From Leptasterias polaris (lineage: Eukaryota > Echinodermata > Asteroidea > Forcipulatida > Asteriidae), in assembly GCA_037783415.1 (NCBI GenBank), contig JAZGTN010000009.1, positions 2,356,001-2,420,000 on the forward strand: 64,000 nt of DNA. Reading direction: 5' to 3'. The notes beneath the pieces were generated by a model, which saw nothing but the letters and a program-made list of their open reading frames with translations, was not told the origin of the DNA and did not search any database. The translations under genes and the position numbers were made by a program. This document shows positions 63,491 through 64,000 of this stretch, piece by piece; the first letter of the stretch is position 1; each line of letters opens with the position of its first letter.

Positions 63491-64000
63491 CGGGGGGGGG
63501 GGGGGGGGTGAGGGGTGAGGGGATGGAGGGGTCCTCCCACATTAAAGGCATGTAAACTATTTTTCAAGTTTGTATTGAAGGAAAATAAACAAGACAGGGG
63601 AAAATGATACCACTAAACTTGCTTAGCCGATAAAAGCCTGCTGAGCAGCTGATTTAGTCTTGGTATTCAGTACAGCCTATCAAAACAGAGGTAGGTGTTG
63701 AGAATTTGTTGCTTTAAATTGTTTTAATTATGTTCTACCACAAGTTATTTTACATATTTTAATAAATGAGTTAAGTACGTTATAGCTGCAGCACATTGTG
63801 TATAAAAATGCATGGTAAAATAATATCAGGGGGGGGGGGCGGACACGGAAAAGAAAAAGGCGCCATCAACGTTGATACTCGTCTCATTCATGAGCATGCC
63901 TTACATGCATGCAGTCGAATCTCTGTTCATGCAGTCAGGTCGCAGCAATAAAGCGCTCTGATTGGTCCCAGGCTTCATATCAGGAAACTCAGCCTTTGTG

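Overview
This window is nuclear DNA from an animal. Its genes have GT-AG introns, it encodes a ciliary (dynein regulatory) protein, mitochondrial and proteasomal housekeeping genes, and it is saturated with short inverted-repeat transposons. The dispersed repeat families (elements beginning TTAAAGGCAC or GGGCCCAATTTCATAGAG, and tRNA-derived SINEs with ATT-repeat tails) and very long poly-G/poly-C runs look most like an echinoderm, probably a sea star. That assignment is inference from pattern familiarity. No search was run.

Layout. About 1-4.5 kb is repeats: a 130-bp tandem array and nested MITEs. A two-exon gene of unknown function follows on the minus strand (first exon 4546-5269, probable second exon 2514-2632). 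From 5.3 to 14.3 kb I see no gene, only MITEs. DRC12/CCDC153 (nexin-dynein regulatory complex) occupies 14383-19655 on the plus strand in six exons. ETFB (electron transfer flavoprotein beta) occupies 23160-31091 on the minus strand in six exons, with an 86-bp minisatellite filling intron 2. PSMC4/Rpt3 (26S proteasome ATPase) occupies 34705-53160 on the minus strand in ten exons, with introns holding SINEs, a nested DNA transposon and a LINE-within-LINE. An intronless STELLO-like (DUF288) glycosyltransferase lies at 55662-56960 on the plus strand and an intronless GT92 glycosyltransferase at 59486-60886 on the minus strand. The end of the window (61-64 kb) is repeats. For DRC12, ETFB and PSMC4 every exon was joined by checking splice sites and phase. 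The three predicted proteins are 201, 254 and 419 residues, matching the usual family sizes.

The genes share no pathway; they are ordinary neighbours. I found no novel multi-gene system. What deserves attention is mobile-element architecture: a LINE inserted exactly in the YADD active-site codons of another LINE with a 10-bp target duplication; a perfect 102-bp-arm palindrome that has transposed with a near-perfect 10-bp duplication; a transposon nested in a TTAA-flanked transposon; MITEs close upstream of four of the six genes, including two 230-bp copies of one family; and elements within a few bases of splice sites.
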